Of a stretch of DNA of 64,000 nt, positions 1 to 8,681 are shown in pieces (within the stretch, counting starts at the first letter, position 1; each line of letters opens with the position of its first letter). The stretch covers positions 124,001 through 188,000 of the forward strand of contig NZ_WTCR01000002.1 of NCBI RefSeq assembly GCF_009795715.1, in the 5' to 3' direction. This DNA comes from Labilibaculum euxinicum. Lineage in GTDB: Bacteria; Bacteroidota; Bacteroidia; Bacteroidales; Marinifilaceae. The position numbers and the translations under genes were made by a program. Under the pieces are notes generated by a model. It saw only the letters and a list, made by a program, of their open reading frames with translations, had not been told where the DNA came from and made no database searches.

Positions 1-2
1 AT

Positions 3-521
3 GAGAATGTTGGAAATCTACAATATGCAGGTGTTGATTTTAATATATCTACAAAATTTAACAAATGGTGGAGTGTTAATTCCTACTTGTCCGGAATCTA
101 TCAAAAGTATACACCCTCTGCTAAAGTGAGTTTTTCTACCAATGACGATTTTGGTTTTTTTGGAAAGCTAACTTCAACTATGCGAATACCTAAGTGGTTC
201 AATTTTCAAACAACTTTGCGTTATGACTCTGATATGCCTGTTGTTCAAGGAAATTACGATCAATCCTTTCAAGTAGATTTCGCTTTTGGTAAGAGAATAA
301 TGAAAGGCAAAGCAAGTATATCTTTATGGATTTACGATGTTTTAAATAGCAGTAAGTATAATGTAAATACTTCAGGAGATCGTTTTACTCAAAGAATGAA
401 GTACAATTTTGAAAATAGGGTGGCAAATTTGACCTTCCGATATAATTTTGGTAAAAAGTACAATGTGTTAAAAACTAAAAAAAGAGGAAGTGGAGTCCAG
501 CACTCAGAGAAAGATATCTAA
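3..521 (+). CDS. Outer-membrane beta-barrel protein, C-terminal part (5' end outside window)
   Basis: The reading frame is open from the window edge, so the N-terminus is missing and the visible 172 codons are the C-terminal part. The sequence alternates aromatic and polar residues in beta-strand fashion (for example FNKWWSVNSYLSGIY, WFNFQTTLRYDS, ANLTFRYNFG), as in the barrel of TonB-dependent receptor-like proteins of the 'outer membrane beta-barrel family' common in Bacteroidota. It ends with a short charged tail after the last predicted strand. A TTG within the frame at 87 could be mistaken for the start, but homologous-looking barrel sequence continues upstream of it. The substrate cannot be told because the plug domain is not in view. 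A hairpin terminator lies directly downstream. Confidence 0.7.
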   Translation, partial: ENVGNLQYAGVDFNISTKFNKWWSVNSYLSGIYQKYTPSAKVSFSTNDDFGFFGKLTSTMRIPKWFNFQTTLRYDSDMPVVQGNYDQSFQVDFAFGKRIMKGKASISLWIYDVLNSSKYNVNTSGDRFTQRMKYNFENRVANLTFRYNFGKKYNVLKTKKRGSGVQHSEKDI

Positions 522-542
522 CAATATTAGCAGGTAAAAAAA

Positions 543-570
543 AACCTCGTTCGTTGAACGAGGTTTTTTT
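543..570. terminator. Bidirectional Rho-independent terminator
   Basis: A perfect 10-bp stem (543-552 with 556-565) and 3-nt loop are flanked by a T-run on the right and an A-run on the left. It lies between two convergent genes, so it can stop transcription from both sides. Confidence 0.85.
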
Positions 571-588
571 TTGTATTCATTGTTTTCC

Positions 589-3168
589 TTAATTGATGAT
601 GATTTTTTTGCTCAGTAGATTATTGCTTGTTTGGATATTGAGTAAGTAAACACCTTTTGAAAATGAATGAACATCAATGATGTGCTTTGTGTCGCTTATT
701 TGTTTCTGGTAAATAATAGATCCTTTTAGATTGATTATTCGCAATTGAGTTGGTCGATTATTTGGCAAATCAATACGTAAAAATGTGCTTACGGGATTTG
801 GGTAAACAGCAAGTGCAAAATCTTCTTTTGTAAAATCATCAACAGCAGTAACAGGAGTGATATTAATAGTCACTTTTGTCTTAATTGAGTGGCCACTATC
901 GTCGAAAGCGCGGTATGTGAAAAAATCTTCACCACTGTAGCCAGTATCAGGAATGTATTCAAAGGATCCATCTTCCGAAAGGAAAACAAAGCCGTTTTCG
1001 CAGAATTCTGATAGTTCAGAATAGAATGTATTGCCGTCAAAATCAAAATCATTGGCCAAGAGTCCATTTTCAGCTTCAACGACAAGATTTTCGCCCTGAT
1101 TTGTGGAATAGCTATCAGTATATGCAATTGGTACATTATTAAATTCAATCAATCCATCTTTTACAACATAGTAAGATTGCTTTTTCACTTCTACATAGTT
1201 AGTTGGTACACCCCAGCTCCAAATGAATCTATTATTTCCTTCCAATAATACATCATTATGGAGAACGCTTAGGGCTATGCCATCAGAGATGGCTTCTTCT
1301 GTTTCAGGTGTGGCTCGGTCATCATTCATTACTTTTGCATTGGCAGGATCGGTAACCTGTAATAACGACCAGGGAAGATGAATGTCAATTGAATCATTTG
1401 AGATGATGACAGCATCCAAACTTGAAGGAGGTAATTCTGTTCTGCGGGTTTTTAAATTTCCAACGTATTGTATTTCATAGTTTTCGTCATTATTCTTCCA
1501 GCGAACCAGATTCCATGGAGCTCCATCTGTTGCAACAGAATGATAAAGCTGCTTGTCTTCTGAAACACCATGCCATAAACCAAATAAATCATAAGCCTGA
1601 GTTACAAATAATTCGGCAGAATAGTTGGTGATACGTAGGGCAAATTCCGCTTTGTTGGTAATCGTAGTTCCCGAAGGCAATATTGATTCGCCCAAGTTGG
1701 CATCATAGGTGTCAATTGCCATCCAAATGGTATCAATGTTCGAAAGCTCTTTTTCAAGCATCAAACGAATGTTGAAAAAATCATAGTCTGCAGAAGTAAG
1801 GATTTTTTTTATGGGTTTATTGGTGCCAAAATCTTCTAATTCGGTGTAGGTGGTTTCTGCCGGTCGAAATGCGATTAAACCAAAATTTTGTTCTGCAGCG
1901 GTAATATTGTGCCAAAGTATTCTTGCTTCAGGATTGAAATCAAAAGCATCGGTAATCCAGGTTCGTTTGAACCACTCATCTATCCATGAAAATTGTATTC
2001 CTCCTGCGCAACCTGCTTCCTCAATATTATCAAGAAGTCTTAGGAAATTGAGTCCTTGTTCAATTTCTGAACAACCACCATGATTCATTCCATTGGATGC
2101 ATAATGTGCAATTCCCCAACTTGAAGGGGTTCCAATTTCGGCAATAAGAACCGGGAAATTTTTATAATGATTCTTGAGATCGCTGATATAACCCAAATAA
2201 CTGTTCGGACCAAGGGGATCGGAGTATTGTTTATAGCCGTGATCTTCGCTAATAAAATCAGGATAATATGGGTATGCGTGAAAGCTGGCAAAATAACCGG
2301 CAGGTGCTCCCGATAAATCTAAGTTGGCTAAATCCAATGATTGCTTGTCTTCATCTGTTGTAGTTTCTGTTGGATGTGCTAAGGGATCCAAAGTAGGCCA
2401 GCTGGAAATACTAACAGGACGCTCCGTATTGTAATTGTTGCGTTCGTATCGTACAAGTTCATCCAGATGTGATACTGCCCAAACTTCGGATGGAGAGGCG
2501 CTTGCCAACTTAAAAGCAGTACCTGAAAATGAAGTTTGATCAGAATGTTTACTATTTGTTTCCTGAATTTCTGCCGGATGAATTTCTCTTCCAATAATAT
2601 AAGACATAAGCCAAGGCGATACATCAACAGTATATAATCCATAGGCCTTCCCAAACCGGTGATCTATACTGTTATTTCCATGAATACAGTTAACCACGTC
2701 TTTAATTTCCTGATTGAATGCATCATTTAGCTGATACAAATCATTGGTGTACCCACTTAGTTCTTCCTCTAGCCAAACACCATGCATTATATACATCGGA
2801 CTTGCCGGATTTGCATCGTTAAATTCTTTTAAAGCTTCGTAAAAACGAGGGTAATGAAGTGTGTAGACTCTAATACAGTTAAATCCAACATCATGAATAT
2901 CCTCTATCCAGCGAGCATATTGATCTTTGCTTGCGGCCAGTTCACCTGGGAATGTTCCGGGAATTGAAACGCCAAGGTTAATTCCTTTAATAAAAAAAGG
3001 CACATAGTTTTCCCCATTCCAAACGGTAAAATTTTGTGTGTCTGTTGAAAATGGAACTTGAGTCCTGTTTGGATCAGTCTCCTCAGCATGAGAGCACTGT
3101 GGCGATAATGTAAAAAGGATTGTAAAAATACCGATTAGTATGGAAAAGTATTTAATTGGATTCATCAT
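589..3168 (-). CDS. T9SS-secreted glycoside-hydrolase-like (clan A type) protein with cadherin-like domain
   Basis: An 859-residue secreted protein. Residues 1-28 form a signal peptide. Residues ~50-430 look like a TIM-barrel glycosidase of the GH5/GH2 kind: 'FFIKGINLG' near 58, 'FNCIRVYTLHYPRFYEAL' near 96-113, a Gly-Arg-Glu at 193-195 as possible acid/base, and Glu344 in 'VLIAEIGTPSSWG' as likely nucleophile. Residues ~690-772 resemble a bacterial cadherin/VCBS-type domain (LLANDFDFDGNTF, DGSFEYIPDTGYSGEDFFTY). Residues ~786-859 are a type A T9SS sorting domain (VYPNPVSTFLRIDLP ... GVYLLNIQT ... KKIIIN). It is therefore probably exported through the outer membrane and surface-attached or released. 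The substrate is unknown; the barrel assignment is from motifs only, and the acid/base lacks the usual preceding Asn. Confidence 0.65.
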   Translation of the reverse strand: MMNPIKYFSILIGIFTILFTLSPQCSHAEETDPNRTQVPFSTDTQNFTVWNGENYVPFFIKGINLGVSIPGTFPGELAASKDQYARWIEDIHDVGFNCIRVYTLHYPRFYEALKEFNDANPASPMYIMHGVWLEEELSGYTNDLYQLNDAFNQEIKDVVNCIHGNNSIDHRFGKAYGLYTVDVSPWLMSYIIGREIHPAEIQETNSKHSDQTSFSGTAFKLASASPSEVWAVSHLDELVRYERNNYNTERPVSISSWPTLDPLAHPTETTTDEDKQSLDLANLDLSGAPAGYFASFHAYPYYPDFISEDHGYKQYSDPLGPNSYLGYISDLKNHYKNFPVLIAEIGTPSSWGIAHYASNGMNHGGCSEIEQGLNFLRLLDNIEEAGCAGGIQFSWIDEWFKRTWITDAFDFNPEARILWHNITAAEQNFGLIAFRPAETTYTELEDFGTNKPIKKILTSADYDFFNIRLMLEKELSNIDTIWMAIDTYDANLGESILPSGTTITNKAEFALRITNYSAELFVTQAYDLFGLWHGVSEDKQLYHSVATDGAPWNLVRWKNNDENYEIQYVGNLKTRRTELPPSSLDAVIISNDSIDIHLPWSLLQVTDPANAKVMNDDRATPETEEAISDGIALSVLHNDVLLEGNNRFIWSWGVPTNYVEVKKQSYYVVKDGLIEFNNVPIAYTDSYSTNQGENLVVEAENGLLANDFDFDGNTFYSELSEFCENGFVFLSEDGSFEYIPDTGYSGEDFFTYRAFDDSGHSIKTKVTINITPVTAVDDFTKEDFALAVYPNPVSTFLRIDLPNNRPTQLRIINLKGSIIYQKQISDTKHIIDVHSFSKGVYLLNIQTSNNLLSKKIIIN

Positions 3169-3436
3169 CAGGTTTTAAAATATTTATTGAAGATGCAAAA
3201 TAAATTGATGAAATCCGATTTGTTGAATGAATGATCTGTGATTGACATGAATAAGTGTCTTAACTTATTCTGAATGTATGACTCTTTATTTTAAGGGATT
3301 AGCTATTGTTTGGTTTATCGTTTATTAGGAGGTGTAAGCCTGCTGTGATGTGCCAATTATTGAGTTGTTTGTTGTTGAAAGTAATAGGCTTTTATAGTTT
3401 GTTTTTTATATTGAATAGAGATTAATAAAGGGTTTT

Positions 3437-4441
3437 TTATTCTACCAAATAGTCAGAAGAGATAAGGTCCGAATTTAATTTATCCGTTTCAAGACTAACG
3501 TGAAACAGAGCATCTCCTTTATGCACCATAGGTGCAGTGTTTACACAAAACACATAACAATCAAACGGAGCAAGCACTTTTTTTTCATATCCTCCGTAAG
3601 GATCTGTTATTTCGCCCAAAATTTGTTTTTTAACGACCCAACTTCCATTAGCAACCCGTAATTGAAACATACCCGAATTGGAAGCTCTTAACCATTGAGC
3701 TTTAGGAATCACAACTGGTGTCTGCTTTAATTGCAAATCTCCATTCTGTAATCCTAAATATTTCATCACGTTCACTGCGCCTTCTACACCGCAGCTAATA
3801 ACATCTTCATCCAGATCATTCGATTTTCCACCTTCAAAGAGCAGAATTGTTTTTCCCAGATTGCGAATGGTGTCGCGAACAGATTTGGAAATGTAATCGG
3901 AATTCAAAATAAACGGAGCATTAAAAACCTGTGCAAGTTTCAATGTTTTTTTTTCCTTAATTACGCATCGAATTTGAGGGAAATTTGACCTGTCAGCACC
4001 GCCCGAATGAAAATCGATCACATAATCAACTTTGGGTGCAATTTCTTTCGTAAAACGATATGCAAATTGACTGGCAAGAGAACCATTTAAAAAACCAGGG
4101 AACATTCTGTTCAAATCTCTGCCGTCAGGAAATTCTCTGCGGAGATTTAAGAATCCAAATACATTAAAAACGGGAATGCAGATAATCATTCCCCTTTTTG
4201 GTTTGTTGTATTTTTTTCGAATGATATTTCGAACAATGGCAACTCCATTAACTTCATCACCGTGCACACCACCCATTAAAAGCAAGGTAGGACCATCTTT
4301 TTTCGCACGTTCCACAATTACGGGAACCTTAATGGTATTTCGGGTATGCAATTTTGCAACTTCCAATTCTAAGAAAGCACGCTCACCTTTCTGAATTTCT
4401 TTGCCTAGTATGGTATACTTATCAATCAACATTCCTTTCAA
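3437..4441 (-). CDS. Succinylglutamate desuccinylase/aspartoacylase family protein
   Basis: A 334-residue protein of the M14-like AstE/AspA zinc hydrolase family. The zinc site is visible: '[17 protein letters not shown]' (His and Glu of HxxE), a downstream 'VIDFHSGG' His, and 'LLFEGGKS' with a Glu. The C-terminal ~100 residues form a beta-rich domain with 'APFDCYVFC...GDALFHV' resembling a lipoyl/biotinyl-like fold. Its start overlaps the 3' end of rimK by 20 bp, so the two are translated together. Linkage to rimK and a RimB-like protease suggests that it trims or recycles a glutamyl or related amide in the same modification pathway; that role is inference from neighbourhood, and the true substrate is unknown. 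Confidence 0.8.
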   Translation of the reverse strand: MKGMLIDKYTILGKEIQKGERAFLELEVAKLHTRNTIKVPVIVERAKKDGPTLLLMGGVHGDEVNGVAIVRNIIRKKYNKPKRGMIICIPVFNVFGFLNLRREFPDGRDLNRMFPGFLNGSLASQFAYRFTKEIAPKVDYVIDFHSGGADRSNFPQIRCVIKEKKTLKLAQVFNAPFILNSDYISKSVRDTIRNLGKTILLFEGGKSNDLDEDVISCGVEGAVNVMKYLGLQNGDLQLKQTPVVIPKAQWLRASNSGMFQLRVANGSWVVKKQILGEITDPYGGYEKKVLAPFDCYVFCVNTAPMVHKGDALFHVSLETDKLNSDLISSDYLVE

Positions 4442-5297
4442 TGAATCTAATTATTTGTTTTGCGATGTCCTTTTTGGTTGCTATCTCGATACCTTCCAAA
4501 CCTGGCGATGAATTTACCTCCAAAACCAAAGGTCCGCTTGCTGATTGCAGCATGTCCACACCAGCAATTCCTAATCCCATTGCCTTTGCTGCTTTTATTG
4601 CCGTGTTTTCCTCTTCATCAGTCAATTCAATAATTGTTGCAGAACCTCCCCTGTGAAGGTTAGATCGAAATTCACCTTTTAATGCTTGCCGTTTCATAGC
4701 TCCAACCACTCTTCCATCAACAACAAAAGCTCTAATATCAGCACCTTTCGATTCTTTAATAAACTCTTGAGCAATCACACGGGCTTTTAGTCCGTTAAAT
4801 GCCTCAATAACTGAAGTTGCAGCATTTGGAGTTTCGGCTAAAACAACACCTAATCCTTGAGTTCCTTCCAGAAGTTTAAGTACAAGTGGTGTGCCTCCAA
4901 CCGATTGAATTACATGATTAACATCTTTTGTGTAGTTGGTAAAAACGGTGCGGGGTAAGCCTACACCTGCGCGTGAAAGAACCTGTAAGCTTCTTAATTT
5001 ATCCCGCGATTTTATTAAAGCTTCAGAACCAACAGCTGTAAATGTTTTCATCATTTCAAATTGGCGGACTACTGTTGAACCGTAAAAAGTAACAGAGGCA
5101 CCAATTCTTGGAATTATTGCGTCAACATCCATCAAGTATGCGCCATCATAGAAGATCTTAGGTTTCTTTTTTTCAATTTCAATAATGCATTTTAAATGAT
5201 CCACAACAAGTACTTCATGGCCTCTTTTTTCTGCTGCTTCAACTAATCTTTTGGTAGAATATAATTTAGGATTTCTTGATAAAATAACAATTTTCAT
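4422..5297 (-). CDS. rimK: RimK family ATP-grasp alpha-L-glutamate ligase
   Basis: A 291-residue ATP-grasp enzyme matching RimK throughout. In Enterobacteria RimK adds glutamates to the C-terminus of ribosomal protein S6; related members make other glutamyl peptides. Visible features are the N-terminal '[21 protein letters not shown]' pre-ATP-grasp domain, the central '[22 protein letters not shown]' nucleotide-binding loop, '[21 protein letters not shown]', '[11 protein letters not shown]' and the metal-binding '[26 protein letters not shown]' end. It sits 39 bp downstream of the retropepsin-like gene and overlaps the aspartoacylase-like gene, forming a three-gene operon. The length is normal (about 300 aa). 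Confidence 0.92.
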   Translation of the reverse strand: MKIVILSRNPKLYSTKRLVEAAEKRGHEVLVVDHLKCIIEIEKKKPKIFYDGAYLMDVDAIIPRIGASVTFYGSTVVRQFEMMKTFTAVGSEALIKSRDKLRSLQVLSRAGVGLPRTVFTNYTKDVNHVIQSVGGTPLVLKLLEGTQGLGVVLAETPNAATSVIEAFNGLKARVIAQEFIKESKGADIRAFVVDGRVVGAMKRQALKGEFRSNLHRGGSATIIELTDEEENTAIKAAKAMGLGIAGVDMLQSASGPLVLEVNSSPGLEGIEIATKKDIAKQIIRFIERNVD

Positions 5298-5336
5298 AAT
5301 ATGTAATTAACATTTATTGGATGGACTTTAAATTTT

Positions 5337-5780
5337 CTATTGCTGATTTTTTTGTTTCAATTTGAAAGAAATATTGCGTTTTGAAGTATCAACAATAAAT
5401 TTTCCATTTAAAAGTTTTCTTCCGATTAGTATCGGATATCTCATTTCGCTGCGTTCGCTTAAAGAAAGCTCAATAAGGAACTCCTTATCAAATAATATAA
5501 TAATTGTTTCAATTACAAAACGGGTTTCTGATTTCCCAAAAGAATTTTTAACTCTTTTTTTCTTGTAATTTTTAACAGTGAATTCTTTTTCGTTATAATC
5601 GGGATGGGAGGGATCCAAAAGTTTGAATTTTAAATGTCTTTCATTTCCAACCTGACACTCTTCAATTTGATGACAATGAATAGAAGACGTATACGCTCCG
5701 GTATCAACTTTTAAATCAATATTTGATAAGTGCAGATCCGGAAAATCAGCCCTGTCAATTTTCCCAATGATTATTTTCAT
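5337..5780 (-). CDS. RimB/retropepsin-like aspartic protease (RimK-associated)
   Basis: A 147-residue protein of the COG4067 family, sometimes annotated as an ATP-dependent zinc protease. The hallmark 'KVDTGAYTSSIHC' near residues 25-37 is a retropepsin-type Asp-Thr-Gly-Ala active site, and 'RYPILIGRKLLNGKFIVDTSKRN' closes the domain. No signal peptide, so cytosolic. In Pseudomonas the related RimB is a protease partner of RimK that removes glutamate tails, which fits this gene's position as first gene of the rimK operon. The function is taken from family knowledge plus linkage. The start ATG at 5780 gives the usual N-terminus immediately before the conserved 'IGKIDRADFPDL' block. Confidence 0.82.
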   Translation of the reverse strand: MKIIIGKIDRADFPDLHLSNIDLKVDTGAYTSSIHCHQIEECQVGNERHLKFKLLDPSHPDYNEKEFTVKNYKKKRVKNSFGKSETRFVIETIIILFDKEFLIELSLSERSEMRYPILIGRKLLNGKFIVDTSKRNISFKLKQKNQQ

Positions 5781-6021
5781 GTAATTGTAATTTCTTTATT
5801 TTTCTCGTTGAGAAGCAATTTAAAATTTTCCAATGTAGGAAATTAATTTTAAACGCTTGTTTCCCCTTTTATATCTACTTTATGCCAACTTGTAATGGAA
5901 ATGATGCAATAGTACGATCATTTCCTGAAAGGAGAATCAATACAAACTTGTATTCATTTTTTCATTTATACTTTTAATTCAGGCAAAACCATGAAAACAG
6001 CAATATGAGAGCAATTTGCAA

Positions 6022-6858
6022 TTAGATTTCTTTTTTCAGATTCACATCTAATTGATTAAAAGGGATAGTTATATTGTTCTCAATAAATTTTTTATTAATA
6101 ATTAAACGGATATCACTTTTCACCTTGCCTATTCTAAAGATGTTTTTGCTGAAAAATAGCAATTCAAAATCCAATGAGGAGGCGCCAAAATTTACAAGCC
6201 GGGCTTCAATAGATTGTCTTTCGTAAATATCGGGATGTTCAAAAGCACTTTCTTCTAAGGTTTTTAATATTAAATCAACATCAGAGCCGTAGGCTACTCC
6301 CACAGGAATCCGGAAGCGGGTTTTTTTAGATTGATGACTCCAATTAATCACTTTGTTTGTAGTAATTAGCGAGTTGGGAATAATAATCGAAATTTCATCT
6401 CTGTCTAAACCTTTTGAGGTTCGCAATCCAATGCTCTGAATTTTAATTATATCTCCATCAATTTCCAATATATCATTAATTTTTATCGATCGCTCCGAGA
6501 GGAGGATGATTCCTGATATCATATCGTTAAAGGTTTGCTGTAAACCTAAACCTACACCAACCAGTAAGGCAGCCGAGCCGGCAATAAGCACAGTTACTTT
6601 TATATGTATGGCTTCAAGCATTAAACCAATCGACATGATCCAAACCACATATTTTATGATCTGGAACAGGGCATATGTATTGCCTTCGTCTGTTTTAACA
6701 AATTTGTGCTTACGAAAAAGGGTTTTTTTAATTAAATAAAGACATATTTTAGTTAGTATATAAATCAGTAAGATACTAAGCAAAGTAAATATTGTGATTT
6801 TATAATTGTCAATGCTAAAGAGTTGATACTTTAATATCTTATCAATTGATGCAAACAT
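6022..6858 (-). CDS. MscS-family mechanosensitive ion channel
   Basis: A 278-residue small-conductance mechanosensitive channel. Three hydrophobic segments occupy about residues 20-115; the last, 'LIAGSAALLVGVGLGLQQTFNDMISGIILL', is the glycine/alanine-rich pore helix of MscS. The cytosolic part follows with 'INDILEIDGDIIKIQSIGLRTSKGLDRDEISIIIPNS', the conserved MscS beta domain (gate-proximal loop and 'IPNS'). It acts in the inner membrane, releasing solutes on hypo-osmotic shock. It stands alone between the rimK operon and a divergent MATE gene. A second, dissimilar MscS protein lies near 26.2 kb. Confidence 0.9.
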   Translation of the reverse strand: MFASIDKILKYQLFSIDNYKITIFTLLSILLIYILTKICLYLIKKTLFRKHKFVKTDEGNTYALFQIIKYVVWIMSIGLMLEAIHIKVTVLIAGSAALLVGVGLGLQQTFNDMISGIILLSERSIKINDILEIDGDIIKIQSIGLRTSKGLDRDEISIIIPNSLITTNKVINWSHQSKKTRFRIPVGVAYGSDVDLILKTLEESAFEHPDIYERQSIEARLVNFGASSLDFELLFFSKNIFRIGKVKSDIRLIINKKFIENNITIPFNQLDVNLKKEI

Positions 6859-7171
6859 ATTTGGTTTTATCTTGAAGGTTATTTTATTGAAGAGTTTAAT
6901 TTCGGAAATAAATTTCGCAAAAGAACTATTATTTTTTTATAATCTGCAAAAGTTTCATGAATATTAATAATAAATAAATATTGTGCTTGTAACTGAGGCA
7001 AAAAGTCAAAAAGGATTCATCTGAGAATACGAAGAATACAAATTGTTAACATGTTTTTTTTGTTCGCTTTACCCTTCATTAGCTTGCGTTTACCGATTTT
7101 TAACCTTTTTTTATATATAAAATTGAGTGCAAGCGAGCATTATTGATACTTTTGCATCTCGAAATAAGTTT
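6859..7171. other. Divergent intergenic region between mscS-like and MATE genes
   Basis: About 310 bp of AT-rich DNA separating two divergent genes. Apart from the MATE promoter motif at its right end I see no gene, hairpin or repeat. Confidence 0.6.
7123..7154 (+). promoter_or_regulatory. Bacteroidota-type promoter for the MATE gene
   Basis: TACTTTTG at 7147-7154 matches the TAnnTTTG -7 consensus exactly, with a TTG at 7123-7125 about 21 nt upstream as a weak -33. It lies inside the open frame that could start from TTG at 7127, which argues that translation really starts at the ATG at 7172. Confidence 0.6.
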
Positions 7172-8548
7172 ATGGATAAGAATAGTAAGAATGTTCAGGA
7201 GTTGGAGAGTGCAAGTATCAAAAGCTTGCTTTGGAAGTATTTCTTACCAGCTTTTACCGGGGTGGTTATTAACTCATTGTACAATGTAGTCGACCGGATT
7301 TTTATTGGTCAAGGTGTTGGTGCAATTGCGTTATCAGGTCTGAGTGCAGTGTTTCCAATCATGTTAATCATGATGGCATTTGGCATGCTAATCGGGATTG
7401 GTGCAGGCGTTCGAATATCTATCAATCTGGGAAAGAAAGATTTGGGCAGAGCAGAATGGGTTTTGGGAAATTCATTTGTTCTCATGATTATCGTTTCAGT
7501 TATTATTACTGTAATCGGATTTTTAATAAAGGATCCATTACTCAGGATTTTTGGAGTTGGAGATGATACCATGTTCGTTGCCAACGAATATCTAAATATT
7601 ATTCTTTACGGGGCGGTTTTTAGTGTTGTAGGCTTTTCTTTAAACAATTTGATCCGTTCCGAAGGAAACGCCAAAATAGCGATGTACTCCATGCTGATTA
7701 GTGCCGGCACAAACATCATTCTCGATCCCATCTTTATTTTTGTTTTGGATATGGGCGTTGCAGGAGCTGCCTATGCTACGATTATTTCGCAATTGATCTT
7801 ATGCATCTGGGTAATCAGGCATTTCAGAAGCGAAAAATCAGTCATAAAACTTCGGTTCTCAAATTTTAAATTGAACCGGGAGATTGTTTTTTACATTTTA
7901 ACCATAGGTTTTGCTCCATTTTCGATGCAATTGGCCGGAAGTTTTGTTCAGGCATTATATAATGTGCAGTTGGTAGAGTACAGCAACGATATTGCTATAG
8001 CAGCAATGGGTGTAATTAACTCTGTTGCCATGCTGATTGTAATGACTGTGGTGGCTCTAAATATGGCGGCGCAACCTATTTTTGGCTTCAATTATGGGGC
8101 GCAAAATTACGCCAGAGTTAAAGAATGTCTGATATTGTGCATTAAAGCAGCAACAGGAATTGTGATTGTTGGTTTTCTTGGGGTTCAGTTATTCCCCGAA
8201 TTAATTGTTAAGGCTTTCAATAATTCCAGTGCAGAATTACTGGATATGGGGTCTTACGGTTTACGGATTATATTGATTGCGTTACCGGTGGTTGGTTTTC
8301 AGGTTGTTGTTGGGAATTATTTTCAGTCGATAGGAAAAGCCGGCATTTCGGCTGTACTTACATTAATGCGTCAGGTTATTTTATTAATCCCAATTCTCTT
8401 TATTCTTCCTACTTTTCTTGGTTTGGATGGTGTTTGGTTTGCCGGTCCCATATCCGATATTGGTGCAGCCATTGTGGCGGGAGCTTTCCTGATAAGAGAA
8501 TTACGAAAGTTAAATCGGGAAATTGACTTCAATAATAAATTGTACTAG
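7172..8548 (+). CDS. MATE family multidrug/metabolite exporter
   Basis: A 458-residue inner-membrane protein with about 12 hydrophobic segments and the two-fold MATE repeat: 'SLLWKYFLPAFTGVVINSLYNVVDRIFIGQGVGAIALSGLS' in the first half, with the related 'LTIGFAPFSMQLAGSFVQALYNVQLV' starting the second. 'NNLIRSEGNAKIAMYSMLISAGTNIILDPIFIFVLDMGVAGAAYATIISQ' is characteristic. It exports cations or small organic compounds in exchange for Na+ or H+. The start is placed at ATG 7172 rather than the upstream TTG 7127, because a promoter motif lies between them and the N-terminus then matches the normal family start. It is monocistronic. The substrate is unknown. Confidence 0.9.
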   Translation: MDKNSKNVQELESASIKSLLWKYFLPAFTGVVINSLYNVVDRIFIGQGVGAIALSGLSAVFPIMLIMMAFGMLIGIGAGVRISINLGKKDLGRAEWVLGNSFVLMIIVSVIITVIGFLIKDPLLRIFGVGDDTMFVANEYLNIILYGAVFSVVGFSLNNLIRSEGNAKIAMYSMLISAGTNIILDPIFIFVLDMGVAGAAYATIISQLILCIWVIRHFRSEKSVIKLRFSNFKLNREIVFYILTIGFAPFSMQLAGSFVQALYNVQLVEYSNDIAIAAMGVINSVAMLIVMTVVALNMAAQPIFGFNYGAQNYARVKECLILCIKAATGIVIVGFLGVQLFPELIVKAFNNSSAELLDMGSYGLRIILIALPVVGFQVVVGNYFQSIGKAGISAVLTLMRQVILLIPILFILPTFLGLDGVWFAGPISDIGAAIVAGAFLIRELRKLNREIDFNNKLY

Positions 8549-8681
8549 GCTAATTTTTAATACGTTTTAGTATACAAATGCAGAGTGTTGTGTATTCTAA
8601 ATAAGTCTCCGATGTATCTTTTTTAGATTTCGATTCCCCGATTTTTTGTAATTTGATGTTTGTATTAAACTGACGGGATCA

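Noticed and set aside
870-3089. Open frames antisense or out of frame within the secreted glycosidase gene
   Set aside because: They lie inside a clearly coding gene and have no independent evidence.
5897-5925. Inverted repeat upstream of the rimK operon
   Set aside because: A 9-bp repeat with an 11-nt loop, but without U-run or position relative to a promoter that would give it a clear role.
7127-7171. N-terminal extension of the MATE gene from TTG
   Set aside because: A promoter motif lies inside it and the extension has no family similarity.
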